This document shows, piece by piece, positions 11,988-28,000 of a stretch of 64,000 bases of DNA. Location of the stretch: NCBI GenBank assembly GCA_021292105.1, contig CM037870.1, forward strand, positions 43,790,576 to 43,854,575, read 5' to 3'. The position numbers and the translations under genes were made by a program. The notes under the pieces were generated by a model. The model made no database searches and was not told the origin of the DNA. It was given only the letters and a program-made list of their open reading frames with translations. The stretch's first letter is position 1. Each line of letters opens with the position of its first letter. This DNA comes from Anadara kagoshimensis (lineage: Eukaryota > Mollusca > Bivalvia > Arcoida > Arcidae).

Positions 11988-13016
11988 TTTAATTTTATAA
12001 CCGTTTGGCTCAAACTCGAAACCCGCAAATATGTCTTAAAGGAAATGATTTTTATTGACAGTTTGCATGACACAATTTCTCTGGTTTATACGATTAACTT
12101 ACAATAATATTTTAAAATATAAAACTATTTAGTGCATTTCACTTGTTCCTAGTTTTAGGGGCATTTCTAAACAAGATTTTTCTTGGCTTCTTTGCATATA
12201 TTTGAAAGGTTTCAATCTACCCCCATGCAAAAATCAACAAAATAAGAATCCATATGACTATTGCGAAGCTTAAAAGTTTTTTTTTAAAGAGTCGAACAGA
12301 ATAAAATAATTTAGTTGTGTAGTGAACATTCCATTGTGACTGACGCAACTCTGATAAATCAGCACAACTTTAATGTGTTTGTTTGGGATCTTTAAAAATA
12401 CTTTTCCGAAAGTTGTGGCTTTTGTGCTTTTTCTTAACACTGCATTATATGTTCCCGTATTCAAGTCGAGAGCGAGTCCATTCATATCTAAGGATTAATC
12501 TCAGAAAAATATCTACGTGTACGCAATTTTTGTGTCTGTGCTAGCTCACTGACTCAGTATGCTTCTGAAAAGCATTCTACTTCCCCGAGTCAGATGTTTC
12601 TGATACTTGGTGAACTAGTTGATTCTTTTTCTTGATACCAAACGCCAGGCGAATAGAAATATCTTAAATTTTAAAGTCTTAAGTATGAACCAGCCGAAGT
12701 TCAAACCCGCAACCTCCCACTCCCGAGACGGACGCTTTATATTACTAATTTTACAAAAGTTATTTATAATTTAGAATGTATAAGAATTAGTATCGACTAG
12801 TATGTTAAAAAGCAAATGAGTTTAAGATTTCATGTTCAAATCCATTGATAATGAATGAACGATATTTATTTATTTATTTATTTATTTTATTTTATTTTAT
12901 TTCTTGATTTGTTTATTTATTTTATTTCTTGATTTATTTATTTATTTTATTTTATTTTATTTCTTGATATAATTATTTATTTATTTTTTTCTTGATTGAT
13001 TCATTAATTAATTAAT

Positions 13017-13059
<43 letters not shown>

Positions 13060-16000
13060 TTGAATGTTAGATGATATGCACATTTCAGGGTTGAGGTTAA
13101 AGTTTGGAATTGAATTTTGTTCGAGTGAGACAGAAGGCAAAAAACGATCCATACACTCATCCGAGAATAACATAAAAAATGTCAGAGACTCGGCAATATC
13201 CCTATTTAAAAGGGATGGTAATTTACAAAACTGTTTACAGAAAAATCGCCATTTAAAATCGGTTAGCGTAGCAAATATAGTTAAAGAAGGAAACAGTGGC
13301 ATCTCTTTTGAATGCTTGTTGAACAATGAAAAAGAATTAGATGCCTTAAAACATGATGAAATGTTGAAATCCTATGTTGTCCAAATGGTACAGGAAGAAA
13401 TACCATCATTCAACTGGTACAAGTTATGCCTTCAGATGGCTATAGCCGAAGCTGATCAAGACGGGGCAAATCAACCCCCTGTTCCTTTAGCAGGGTATGT
13501 TACGAGAGAGAGAGGGGAGAGAGAGATGTTTATCAGCTAAGTTAATGGTGTTTTTTTTAAATGTCACTTGTTTTTTTGTTCCCTTACATAGCTTTCAGTG
13601 AACGTAACATCGTGACAAAAAAAGAAATCAATGTTACAATTATAACAGTTTACTTTGAAAAATTGAAATAAAGATATAACTTTCATATTCAACGCTAGAA
13701 TCAAACATATAAATACAATGTACATTTTTTCAATTTTTATGGAAATCCTCACTAATGATGAGCAGGATTTGGCGAGGCATGTCAGTTCATCATGTAATGG
13801 AAATGCTCTGAAGTCTTTTTGAAGTAAACATCCGTTTGACTGAAAAAGACCAACGTTAATTGAAATACGTATCCTAAAAATATATATAACGATTTTTCAG
13901 ACCGAGTAGTGAACCAGCTACTGCGAAAAACGAAGACAAAAAGATGAAACAGACAATGGCACAGACCCATGTTGAGCCCCTGGGTAAGTATGTTTCTCTC
14001 TCGTTACTTTCAACTCTCAATATACTGTTATCACTGAATTAGTTGAACAAAATAAATACAGTGCAATTTAACAGTGCTTTTTTAATTTTGAGATGATATT
14101 TAACAATGGTAAAAAGGACATTAAATGAGAACCTTAGTTTAGTTACATGTGCTCTGCAATAACAAGTACTAGGAGCAAGACAGCAGAATAGTTACGTAAC
14201 ACATAAAATAATTTAGAAATATACTATTTCCGATCATTAAATATTTTATTACAAGATAAATGCGTACCATATTATGGAACGTATATCAGTCGTGTAATAA
14301 CATGTACTCCATTGATATATCCTTATTTCTTTTTTCAGTGATTAGTCTGCATGCTGCATATTCGTTACAAGTTTTAGAAAATGCATCTGATATATCTGCT
14401 GTCAACCGAAGCCTTTTACGTGAGTTGCAGAACATTGACTCTTTAAATGATCATTTTAAAGATAAAGAGAGTTTCCAAGGTTGCAGAGTACAAGACATTG
14501 TAACGACCAAGAAAGAGATAATACAGTTATAGTTCGATTTGCAACATACAATAGAGCCGAAGTCGACAGTCTCGTTGCTGCAATAGAAAATGGTCGACTG
14601 GGACAGGAATTGGGAAGTTACATCAATGCCACTGTTTTTGGAGTCAGACATATTGGATTTACAATAGAGGCCAATCCTTCAGAAATCGAACAGTGGAGAA
14701 ATGTATTTGCTACAAGGTAATTTCTTACTTTAACCTCTAGTATATTATATTTGTTCTAAAATCGTTACATCACTAGATATAAGTTTTGTCTTCTTCCTAT
14801 TGAAGTAGGACACGCAAAAAAAAACATGATTAGTCACTGTAATTATAATTAGCTATAGGTGCGCGTTATATATGTGTTATTATGTGGTACCTTTGAATAC
14901 ATTATTTTATAAAACAGACAATGACGCAATAAATGGTGGCACCTAAATTGATATAAATCATTGTGAAAAGCTTATGGACCAGCTAGTAGCTAATCTTTAT
15001 TAAATATTAAGTCATATTTTTTTATTTTTCAGAACTAAGAAACCACTACCTTCGCAAAAGCCTCCTTTGAAATCAAAACCAACAGAACCGCCATCGAAGA
15101 AGTCAGCAAATGTTGTAAGTATGGTTCATGCAGTATAACCTCTGTTAATTTACAAAATATATTTTACTCATCCTCAAGTTCTTGAATGTCTTCTTGGTAA
15201 AGCACACAAACATATTTGCGGATGGACTGTAAAAATATTAAATGTACTGTTCATAATCTCTCTTTTTTCATACAGTTGTCAAAACTAGCATCGTAAATGG
15301 TTAAATATCGTGAATATTGAAATATTTGGGAATATAAACGTAACTGTGTGTGCATATAATATGAGCTTATTGAATCATCTGGTTATACTATTCCTTATTT
15401 CACATATTTGTCGTCAAATACTTGTTCCATGTATTTTTCATTCTTATTTTTTTAATTTTCACTTGGCGGTTGTAGCTAGTTAAACAGAAAGTACTTACCC
15501 TCCCGGAGCACAAGGCCTCACTTGTTTGGTGAAGGTTTACATATGTAGATTAATTTACCAGTTGTCAAAGTGTTTATTCTGTTTTGGATTGTGATTTGGG
15601 ATGGACTGCTATGTTTGTTTTTGATGAATTATTATCTATCCTTTTCTTTTGAATCATATGCTTGCGGTGGTGAAATCAGTGGTTAAGACATCCGTCATGT
15701 TTTAGTGTAGCACATATTTAACCTTAAAGAGCAACTTACAGAGTTCTAAATGTGTAATATGCTAAAACAGTCAGCTTAAACGTGCAGTGTGATATGTCAC
15801 AATAGCCTCTGCTACGGTCTTTTTAAACTTGCTAGGTTCATGGTTAAGATAAGATGGGTATTTATGCAATTTCGATCAATATATACACGATACTGCATAT
15901 GCTTTGTTGTATTTTGCTATTTTTTCCTTTCAGTACGCCTGTGTACCAAAAATATTTTGCGTGTTTATTCCATCAGATCAACTAACAAATGTACGCTCAG

Positions 16001-19000
16001 TGAAGATCAAAACTCTGCAAAGTCCTTCGGTGATAAGTGAAAGAATAGACAACAAGGACTTAGAGGAGCACCCAAAGATAAAACGTCTTTGGACTTTACG
16101 CGTTGCCTTACCTGCAAATATAACACCAAACTTCAGGTATAAATATAGTGCTACTGGAACTACGAGTATGTTAAGTTCGCTAAGATCAAGTTATGGTTCT
16201 GGTGAAGTTGATGACATTGTATCAGAATCACGCCAGCGAACATGTTCGGATATGAGGACTGAGAGAGATATTTTTGGTGATTCGAACAAGATAGCAGATG
16301 GTCTCTCAGGACACTTCATGCATATTCTGCACGATGCAGATGATACAGATATCAACGAATCATTTCATGAAATAAACAATTTGAAAGAAGTGGAAAATCT
16401 ATCAACTGATAGAAAAGAAAAGATCATACAGGAGTTAATAAAAAGTGGATATCTGACCACTCCTTTGAAAAGCCTTTGTTTTTTCGGCATGCTTGCAGTC
16501 ATGAAGTCGGTGTGTAGACTTGATCTTCATTTAAGTAAAAATCTTTTGATAGGAATATCAAACAGCAAAATGGTACATATGGATAAATCTTTAAAGAAAT
16601 CTATTTTAAGCGTGGTTATAGAAATTTGCTCTTCGATGCAACAGAGTTCGTTTGTTCATTTTATAACTTACGCATATCCATTTTTTGACGAAGAGATTAT
16701 GCTTGACATATTCAATAATAGTGAAAAGTACAACTTAAAAAAGTCGTCTGCTTCGATTTGGGAGGCACATCAGAAAATCAGTTGGGAAGGTCGAGTTATT
16801 GATTGTGTTAATATAATTTGCAATAGAGCTATACATGAACGGATTTGCGAATCGATAGAATTACTTCAGAAGTTTTTGTCATGTTTACCTGCACAGCAAA
16901 CATTGAAGTGTGTAAACCAGATTCTAGTTGAATTTCATGACCATTCAGAATTTTCACAAGATATTCAACATCTACTAACAACAGTGGCAGATAAATATGA
17001 TTGTCAACTTTCAGAGTATGCTCGGAATGGACATGCAAATGGTATTGAAGAAATGTGGAAAAATATGGATGTGCAATCAAGATTATCTTTTTTAACTAAG
17101 GTAGAAGAAAATTTACTGTTGTGTTTTGAGGACAAGTTTTTAATCCATAGTTCTAGGACAACATGTACGGTTTTGATATCTATGTGCAAAGGCAACGACA
17201 AATTGTTCAGGGAAGAAAAACAACAGAATAAACTTTTCAATTACCTATACAGGTCGCAATACGATAAATGTCATGACCTTTTTCAGCAGTTAATTGAATT
17301 GCCTGGTTTTTGTAAAAAAGACTCGCAGTCATGTACTGCTTTTGTGGTTGGATGGTATGAGACAGTTCTCAAGAAGACAAAAGAGTCTGGAGGTTCAGAT
17401 GGAACTCGAATCAAAATGATATATGCAAAACTAGGGTCAGTAATGGAAAAGTCAGAAATCATACGGGCCAACCAGGAACTTCGGAAATGTTTGTCGAAGA
17501 TGACGTATTCGTTTATGGAAAATGATATTGATATTGACCAAGCTTTGTCAATGGTTGGGTGTTTATGGTTTAATGACACAGCCGAAGAATGGTTTTTTAC
17601 CCACCTTAGGCAACTGATTTATAGCCAGCATGGAGCAGCAAAGAAATTGGGGAAAAAGTTGTTCAAAGAAAAGGGTGATATTTTCGAGGTTAACAAAAGG
17701 TAATGGTTATCTTATTTACAAGCAGCTAAACTTTAAAGGTCTTGATTTCGTTTCTGATATATAGTCTGTTTTTCAGATATTAGTTTACTTCTGGTGAAAA
17801 CGGAAGGGAACTTAAAATTCCCATCTGCCTGCCTGTCCCTATGCAGCTTTCCGGACGCTTTTTTTATTGGTTGGTGGCAAATTGGGTTCGTATTCAGTCT
17901 GTAGCACGTACCTACATATATTTGACCATATGGTGTCAATTACAATTTTGGCTAAATTTCAATTAGTTTGATAGAGTTAATGTCATTTGTTATTTTACCT
18001 TTTGTAACAGTTCACTGAACTAGTTTAGCTCACCCGACTACAGATAACATTATGCTTAAGTTTCAACTTTCTAATTTTCTAATTTGTAATAATTCATAAT
18101 TTTGTTAAAGTCATAAGAAATATTAATGTATCAATATGACAAGACTTTTTTTTCAAAATTATTTATTTTATTTATATATCAAACGTACCTATTTCTATTT
18201 TATTGTTTAAATTAATAAAGTTTAAAACGCTAAACAAATCTATTAATTATAATATAATATATTGATTAGAATTTTTTTAAATTTTTTTGCCAATTTCGCA
18301 TTTATAACATGGTTCTTCATTCTGTTCATTCATTAAATTCGTTGATGTTTTTAATGTCTATTCATACAGATAACAAAATACAAATATGGCTTATTCTAAG
18401 AGTTCATTAAAAATATAAGAAAAACGTTTTGTCACATACTTTCATATTTTCATTATTTAATACGAATATATCTAATTTTGGGTGATGTTTAAACAATCAA
18501 GGTGTTTACGAGCATTTGAAATTTATTATAACTGGTCCCTCGATTCTAAAGCTCGTATAATCGCGTTCAATAGCGATAGGGCACGAGGTCCGCATGCTCA
18601 TGCGTATTAACAATGATTAACAAATCTATTCATAAACAATAGCCCGTTTCTGGGATAATCCGGAATTCCATTTTGTGTAGTATAATATCGGGTCACGTGA
18701 TCAAATTTTAGGCTTCCGTACTTCCGGTTTACTTCTGTTTAACCTTTATGGAAATGCTTACGGCTCATTAAAATTTGTCAAGGATGGAGTCCATGGTATT
18801 AGTTTAATATTGACTTGAAAATAATCAGAACTTTAAATGTCTTACTTAATAGTTTGAACTTTCTTAGTCTAAGTTGATCTTACAACAATGCCACGGCGTA
18901 CCTTCTACAGGTATTTATCATCCATGTCATAGGGCTTCTGGCAAATTGAAATGTTGGCCCTGGTTGGTGTATCATCACCTTATTCATTCCATGGAAATAG

Positions 19001-22000
19001 TTCTGGATAATCCGACCTATTTCAATGCCGACTACACACCCTGTGCCAGGGTTTGGTTCGTAGTCGAGAGGACATCCATTTCCACCTTTTTCTCGTGTCT
19101 TTTTTAGTTGGAAACGGTACAAAATTTTCAAGAAATGATTTTTTTTCTTAGGTCTTTCCTTCCATCGTAATTGCATCCCGGTACCGCACACCAATACTTG
19201 CCCTCTGCATTTTGACAACCAACCGAATTTACGACTAAGCGTCCTTGACAACAAAAACCGGAAGTAGGTATGCCTAAAATTTTCCCCGGAAGTGTATTAT
19301 AAAATACAAAACCGGACAGGATATTAGGTAACCCAGAAACGTCCTATTTAGTGAATGGAAACCAATACTTTTGAATGTAATACTCGTAATATATTTTATA
19401 GTGATAGCCCTTCTGCACTTGAAAAAATATACCCGATCCTTTAAATGTAGACATAAGGATTAAAAAAATAAGCCGAATTTTATAGTTATCTATATGTTTA
19501 CGAAACGTTAACACAAAAAATTCTTATAAATATACGGTGTCTATATTCATGTAGTATAACAAGTCTATCGGTGCCATTTCTAATATTTAGCAGAACAAAT
19601 ATTGTAAATCAGTAAGACGTTTTGTGTAAATTTAGTATTACGTGTTTCATCCTATGCTATGTGTTTAATTTCCATCTGTATGGTCAGGGATACATCTCTC
19701 TTCATTTATTTGTAGTGAAATGGCAAACCTAGTTGTAACTCTTATGGAAGTTGAAGGTGCTGCATGTGCTAATTTAAACCCAGAAGATGCAGTCTGCCAT
19801 ATGGTTTGTAATGCGAATTTTTGGATGTCCGCGATGACAGTTCAAGGTAGGGCAATTACAGTTATAAAAGATAGCAAAATATTTCAAACGACACTAGAAC
19901 GATTACTGAAATTTAAAGAAAATCTTTCGAAAAAAAGATTTAGTAAACCCACGTTTTACATTTATCGTGATAAAGAACAAGAGTTATTTCGCATGTATGA
20001 AAAAATCATCCCAGGATCAGAAAAAATGGAGGCATTGTGGAAGAGCTGCAAGTTCAAATACGACGAAAATCTTAAAATCTTGAATGATACAGTCATGTAT
20101 GTTCAGGAAATACAGGGACTTAAGGTTTTTGCGGGTGATAGCTTTTATGAAACGTGTTCCATTGTAAAACGTTACATAGAAAACACGAAAGATGAACTTT
20201 TAAATGGTGAAAAAGAATTAGCCGAGGTATTGGAATTTGATGTCTTCCGGAAATCACATGACCAAACTTTCCATCAGAAATGTGCCTGGTTATGCCCATT
20301 TGTAAGATCCCATGTTTTTACAAATATCAATAGAGATATTCTGACAAGTTTCCTTTCAGTGCGTTCAAAGGGCACTGAACATAGCAACGACACGTCGGAG
20401 AGTTTCCATGTTAAACTCTTAGATACGTTTATTGGGTTCCTATTCACAGAAGGACAACAACGATATAAAAAGGTGTGGGAACCTTTTGTTGAAGGCAATG
20501 ATGTAAGATAAAGGAAATATCCAGATGCTTTCGTTCAGCTGTTGGAAGACATGAAATTAAATTAGCAGAAACTCAATTTAATAGAACGTTAAAAGAAGAA
20601 ATGAAAACTGCTCTAATGAATTTACTGAATTACAAGGAGTATAAATCTAAGATCTGTGTGATTAAATCTGGATTAGACTCGTTTGAAATAGATCAAGACC
20701 ATCAATCGGAATTTATGAAGTATTTTGATGCGTTCCTCAAGATGTCTGATCTCACACTCTTTGGAATAAGCTCGGCATTGAAATACTTATATTCAATTGC
20801 AGATGATGTTGATGATGGTATGCTGTCGACACTCTCTGTACTACGGAAAACTGAAAAAAGCATCGAGCTTATTCAATTTTTGCGAAGAGAAATTGACGTG
20901 GACATGAGCAATTTGGTAGATTCTGTTGAAGATTATTCGGAGCAAAATGTTAGTTTATCTACAGTGTCATCGCTAATTGAAGTACAAAGCTTTCTCAAAC
21001 CATTGCTGCAGTGTGGAGATCTCGACGATATCCCGAAATTCATATCTGCATTTAAAGATATCCATCAATCAAACAGAATGCAACGCATAGATTCAAAATT
21101 TCTTGATTGCTTGGAAAATGTATTTGGAATTAAATTCCTATATGCCAACATGGCAAACAGAGAAGAAAAAACACGAGAAATAATAAACAATATCATAGAG
21201 CAAGGTATTTTTAATTTCTCTCTAAAAGACGGAATTTGCACTGTCGAGGTTACATATTCCTTGTCGAAAACAAAAGTTACCCATTCTGCTTCAAAACTGG
21301 GTGATTTGAAAAGCCAAGCACTGTTAATCATGAATACAGAGAAGAAAGATGGAATAATGCAATTGAGTCAGCGGGTGAAATCATGCTGTTTCGAATATTT
21401 TATAAGAGTCGTAGATCAGGCATTTTGTATTTATGAACTTTGCACTGACTTGCACCTTTCCGGCCATGACCAGTATCAATGCTTTCAAGAAACAGCTACT
21501 TGCAAGAATCTTTATAACATTTTGAAAAGACTCCATGATGATTACAAGGAATGGGAAAAAATGCTCAAGGAAACCAGGCAGTTATATCCCTACATGAATT
21601 ACGTCTATGGTCTCCAGATTCACAAATTGTACGAATTTTTTGTTTTACTGACCACTGACATTTACGTCTTACCTATTCTTCAATTCATTTGCCCTGCTGT
21701 CAGTACTAAGGAAATGCAAACAATTATCAAAGCCGAATCTTTACAAAAACGATCGACGATACCAATTAAATCCACAGCTCTTCGTGTCATTGCTGAAAAG
21801 ATAAAACAGGTTTGTGAACTTGTCCAGCCAGTCGTTATTCAATTTCCAATTGAAAGAAAAAACTTCAAAATGAAAGATTATGTACAAAAAGGAAGGATTT
21901 ATGTTGCTCGGCTTCAATCTGGAAGTGATCTTGTAACAAGAGTTATGCTGTCGTTGTACTTGAATACTACCTCTATTATACCAAGTGCAAACCAAGTCTT

Positions 22001-25000
22001 GTTTTGTGACAAAAATACACAATGGGATGAATTGTTTCTGTTTCTTCGACGTTGTGAGAATGAAAATCAAAATAGAAATAGTCTGTTTTGTATTGCTTAT
22101 GTTGAGTTTCTACCAACAGAGATAAGAACGCAACTTGCTTTTGAATTGCAGAACATGGAAAAAAATCCAAACATTCTTCTCGCGGTTATCATAAGATGTG
22201 ATTCAGACAATCCATTTCTTAACCGTTTTACAGAATATGCTATGAACCCCGAATCCTTATCGGAACCACAAATAAGAAGTTGTCTCCAATCTGTGTGTGA
22301 ATTTGTCGAAGTATTCACATCTGATAGCGCTGGTCTTGGTAAAACAGAAGCTATAAAGGAAGAAGCCTATCGCAACAGAAAACGAATGGTATCTTTCCAT
22401 ATTAGCGGACCATTTAGCAAGAAGAATGTTGTACAGAGACTTTTATCTTTAAATGTGAAGAAAACTGATTTTCTTCATATTGATGTAGGACCAACATTAG
22501 ATGCAGTCGAGTTAGATTTATTTTTGTTTCAATTGCTGTTTGTCAAAATAGTTTCAGCTGGAACGACATTGTGCAGTCTACAAACGGAATATGTTTGTAT
22601 TGAATTGGCAAATACACTTGATGGATCTTTAGAAAAAGATATGCCCCATGTAGCCCTTTTCAAAAGGAGGAATCTTCGTTGGATGGGATTCTCTAAATAT
22701 AAGATATCATCCGATATAGCTAGCAATGTCCAAGTTGTTTGTCAGTATCTGCAGCATTTTGAAAAAAACGAACTTGATCAAGCTGACATATATTTCAGTG
22801 GACCGAATAAATGTGAAATCTTGCAACCAAAAACATGCCAAAATTTGCTTGCAAATTATATTGGAACTGCCTCTGATCTAACGTTTCCTCAAATAAACAT
22901 ATTTATATCAGTATTGGCTCAACAGCTAAAACGTCTATCAATGAGCACGTTTTTTCGCACAAAACATTTAGCTAGCGGGATTTTGCCTCGGAACACAAAC
23001 ATCAGAGTCAAAAGCACTTTGGTTACAGCACTGATTGAAATATCTAAATCTTTTGCATTAAAATCAATACAAGCAGCACGAAAATCTCAAGCTATGGCAA
23101 TACGAAGTCTCGCAGAAGAAACGTTGGGAAATGAACTGGCAGAAATGGATCCCATCGATGATGTTCAAGGAATAATAAAATGGGATGACAGCAACCATTT
23201 GATCCTTCTGTTTCAAAATAAGGATAAAGAAACTATTTCGGCGTTGTACAAAGACTTGAAATCTGTTCCTGATTACATAACTAAGTTGCTCGAAATCCAA
23301 GGACAAAAAACACTCAAAGATCTAAATGATATGCATCCAACTGAACAACAGAACCTTGTGTTTAATATAGCACGTTCAGGACAAAATCCCATAGATCCAA
23401 ATGTTAGAGAAGCATTAGCAAATTCGTATGTTCTCACGACAGACAATATTCTGAAAATGGTACTTACGTGGTTACGAATTCAAGCAAAGATTCCAGTTAT
23501 TGTAATGGGGGAAACAGGATGTGGCAAAACATCTCTGCTAACGTATTTGTCAAAAATTTGTGGGAGTAGGCTGGAGATTTTCAATGTTCATGCAGGAATA
23601 GATGATAAGAAAATAATCGGTTTTGTTCAAGGGATCAACTCGGAAGCTCTGGAGAGCATTAAAAATCCTATTTGGATTTTTTTCGATGAAATTAATACTA
23701 CAGATAGTATTGGTCTTTTATCGGATATCCTTTGTCACCGCAAAGTAAATGGACGGGAATTAGCACCAAATCTTATATTATTGGCAGCATGCAACCCATA
23801 CAAACTCAGGAACCGATATTCAATGAAGACACCCGGATTACAGGGCAAGTTGAAGTCCGATAAACTGTCACATTTAGTTTATCGTGTCCATCCCATACCG
23901 GAAGCACTTATTCAATATGTTTGGGATTTTGGAAGCTTGTCTGTCAAAGATGAAGGTCAATATATCAGAAAGATAGTACAACTCAATAACAAGATTTTAC
24001 CAGATAAATCACAACAAGAACTTTTCGTGGCATTGATATCAGAATCACAATGTTTTGTACGTAATGAGGAGAAAGCATCATATAGTGTCAGCCTACGAGA
24101 TGTCAATCGATGTCAACGTCTTTATCAGTGGTTTATGTGTACATATTTTGAGCTGAAAGGTAGCAGTTGCGAATCCAATGCACATTCAATCCAAGCAATG
24201 ATTCTATCTCTTGCCCATTGCTACTATTGTCGTTTCCAATTCACGGATGTAAGACAGAAATATTTGAAAATAATATCTGATATAATTGTTCAAAATGGAC
24301 CAGACTTTTCAGACTTTTCAAAAGATTTTATAGAAGATATAATTATAAAAGAACAATGCGAAATTCTGGACAAAATGGAATTACCAGAGGGAACAGCAAA
24401 AAACACTGCTTTACAAGAAAATGTGTTTATGATTTTAGTCTCTGCTTGAACAAATTACCACTGTTTATCGTTGGCAAACCAGGATGCAGTAAATCGCTTT
24501 CCATCCAGCTCATCAAAAGCAATTTGAGAGGAAAGGATTCAAAAAGCAAATTCTTTGCCAAGCTTCCAAGGGTCATGTGTGTTGCTTTTCAGGGTTCCGA
24601 GTCCAGTACATCAGATGGGATTATGAAGGTATTTGAAAGAGCAAAAGGGATACAATCAAGCGAAAATATTTTACCCCTCGTAATACTTGATGAAATAGGA
24701 CTAGCTGAGGTGTCGCAGTTTAATCCGCTCAAGGTTTTACATAGCCTATTGGAACCAGTTGATAGAGATACGCTTGACGTTGCTGTTGTTGGTATTTCTA
24801 ATTGGGCATTAGATGCAGCAAAAATGAACAGAGCCATACATCTATGTAGACCGGATATGGATTATGCTGATGTTTACAAAACTGGTCTCTCAATAGTTGA
24901 GTCATTTACAACTCATGTTATCGATGCCGACATCGATGAATCTGATACAGTTAGACAAATTCTCTCAGACCATAAGAAAAGGTGTCTTGAGGCAATTGCA

Positions 25001-28000
25001 GAGGCTTATACCGAATATATTCAAAGACAATCTTTTCAAAACTTCCATGGTCTTCGTGATTTTTATTCGCTGATTAAATATTTCAGTAGAAATTGGTTTT
25101 GTAAAAACGACATACCAAATACCGTTGTTTCGGATATAATCAACTCAGGGCTTTGTCGTAACTTTGGCGGCAAGAAATCAGAGTTAGAATTAGCCAAACA
25201 AATATTCCAAGCCAAGATGAAAGACTGCGTAGACCTAAGTGGAAAACAGAATAAACCTGTTTATGAATTGATTAAGAGCAATGTTTTAGACACAAACAGT
25301 AGGCATTTGATGTTATTATCCAATGGCGATGCATTAATGAGTATCCTTACGCAACTTCTTGATGATATTGGACGCGAATATGTGACCATTGTCGGGAGCA
25401 AATTTGAAGATGACCAAAACGATGACTATAATTATCGAAACCTTAGTCAGATAATTTTGTGCATGGAGCAGGGAAAGGTTTTGGTATTGAAAGATCTTGA
25501 CAGTATTTACGGAAGTTTGTATGACATGCTCAATCAAAATTACACTGAATTTGCAAAGAAAAGATATTGCCGTGTTGCATTAGGGGAATACAGTAACCCT
25601 ATGTGCTATGTCAAAGATGAATTTAAATGTATCGTTCTCGTAGAAGAAAGCGATCTTCACAAGTCTGATCCTCCATTCCTCAATCGATTTGAAAAGCAAC
25701 AGTTTTCATATGCTGACCTCTTACCGAAGGAGCTAACAAAACCGGAAAAAAATCTAGAATCGATTTGTTTGCAAATGTGCCGCAAGGAAGAAATTTACGG
25801 AAGTGCCCTTATGAAAAACTACATCCCTATTGCAGGGGATGATATGTTGACATCGCTGTTATTACAACAGGCACATGAATGCCCGAATCTCTCAATGGAA
25901 GACTTGGAAACATCCTGCTTCATGAAGCTTCTACATCTCTGTACCCCTGAATCATTACTGAGGTTCAATGAATCAGAACATTTGGAAGGTGATACCATGA
26001 GAAAAGAAATTGTCTCAAAGTTTCTTGCACTACCTGTACATAATGGTTTATCTTATTATTTGGAACACTTCAATAGCCAAATATCTTCCAGGCAACCGTT
26101 CGAAACACGGCAAAGGCAAGAAGACCCGGAACCTTTTGAAGTAAACACTGACACTGACAATTTGGAGAAAAAAGAAACGATGTCTGGAAGTCATTCTACT
26201 GAGTTTTCATTGACCGAATCTCTTCATAAGCACAATAATGAAATTGAAACTTTGAATCAGGATCTAAGATACCATATACCAGGACTAAGAATTTCTTCTG
26301 AACAAATGAATGAGAAGCTTGTTGTTTTCACCCACAGTAATATTCACTGCAATATACAATTAGATAGAGCAGAAGTCGTTCGAATTTCACGTTTCAAGTC
26401 CAAAAAATCCATAGAAACAGAAATAGACAACTTCATAAAACTAGAGAAGGATTATATGGTGATGCAGTTTGATATAAGGTTGGATTTCAAACATCTTCTG
26501 CTTGTGAAGACTATAATCGATACACATTTGAATCAGGTTCACGTGAAAGATTGTACATCGCTTGGGAAAAAATTCATTATTGTTCTTCATTTGTCAAGAA
26601 GTAAATTAGAAGAGGTAGAGCTAGGACAGAAATTGAATTTTTTATCAGGATGGAATTTTGTATACTTGGACATTCTGGAAACACCGAAAACAAGCCTGAA
26701 ACAGTTAGTAGGGAAGAATATCCATGAAATAATTTTAGCTTCTAAAGACGAGTTACCAGATAAAATCAAGAAACAACTCTTCTGGGCTTTTACAAGAATG
26801 AATTATGCAATTTCAAAACTAAGGAAAGTTCAAGATCTTAATAATATGGTCGAAAAAATACAAAATGTACCTGAATTACTGGAATTATTCGCACATCGTG
26901 TTTGTACTTGGACTTCTGAAGAGGATATGGCACTAAGTGTAGTGCCCAAAATCGCATCGGATTCACATGCGCTTTATCTCTCATCATCCCTTATCGGAGC
27001 AGTAAGCTCAAGCGTAGAAGACTGTATAGGCAATCAGCTGGCAAAAATGGTTTTTGTTCTTGAAGAACTTGGCGCATTTGACTGCATAATTAGTACAAAT
27101 ACCAATGGGAAGAAATGGGAAATGTGGACCAAATTATTTTGAACGAACAGATATTCAACATTGAAAATGTTCCAGACCCCGAAGGACCTTGCTGCTACAT
27201 TGTTCAAAGAACAGTAAATGGTTTCAAAACTCCATTTATTACATACTTCTTTCAACAAATTGAATCGCTTAGGCTGGATTTTTTATCAACTGCTAAGACT
27301 TTTATGGATGGACTGGGTATAGATATGGTTGGCGAGCTAACAGCGCTTGAATTGAACGATCTGATGAATAGTTTCAAAGGCAATATATTGCCCAAAATCA
27401 ACGAACTTACCTGCTTTAACATTGAGTCCCAAAGAATGGATTATATAGAGGACTTTTTTATGAATGTTTCGGGTCTGTACTCGTGTCGTTTGGAGAAAAT
27501 GAAAAAAGTGGAAGTAATCCAATGGATTATATCCAAATACTGCAGGATTCCAGAACAATTCGACGAGACCGTGGTCGTCCTTCATACTACTTTCTGGATA
27601 TTCCACATGCACATTTTGGCAATTCTTCGTTTAATTGATGTAGCTGTCAATACGTTCTCTGTGAGTTTACCCTTACTTCTTTCTGAGACGAATACTAAAG
27701 ATACCAAAGACGAGGCGACAACTAATGACACTGAAGAAAGCCTTGCTTCAGGTTTTTCGACCCTCATCGATTATATATTCCGATTGAATATCCCCTCAAC
27801 TTTTGTTCTGAAAGTAGTAAGTCTACCTATCTGGCAGAGAAAGTCAATGGATTATTCTGTCTATCAGCATTACTCGGCGTAGATGATCCCGTGGAACATA
27901 TCCTTCGATTCTGTCACGATCTCACTGTAATGTTTCTCCTTCCTTATTCGTTAGATCGAAGTGTTTTGCAACCCATTGGAGATACATTATCAGTAGAGCA

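Noticed and set aside
13056-13088. Start of the RNF213-like protein at ATG 13064
   Set aside because: The acceptor CATTTCAG at 13,088 and the phase match to exon 1 (ATG 11,782) favour an internal exon; the ATG lies in the intron.
18880-19254. 124-codon minus ORF
   Set aside because: Lies within an inverted-repeat element, with no recognisable family and a competing ORF on the other strand.
24356-24449. Programmed ribosomal frameshift
   Set aside because: Eight shifts at unrelated sites, without a shared slippery heptamer or structure, do not look programmed.
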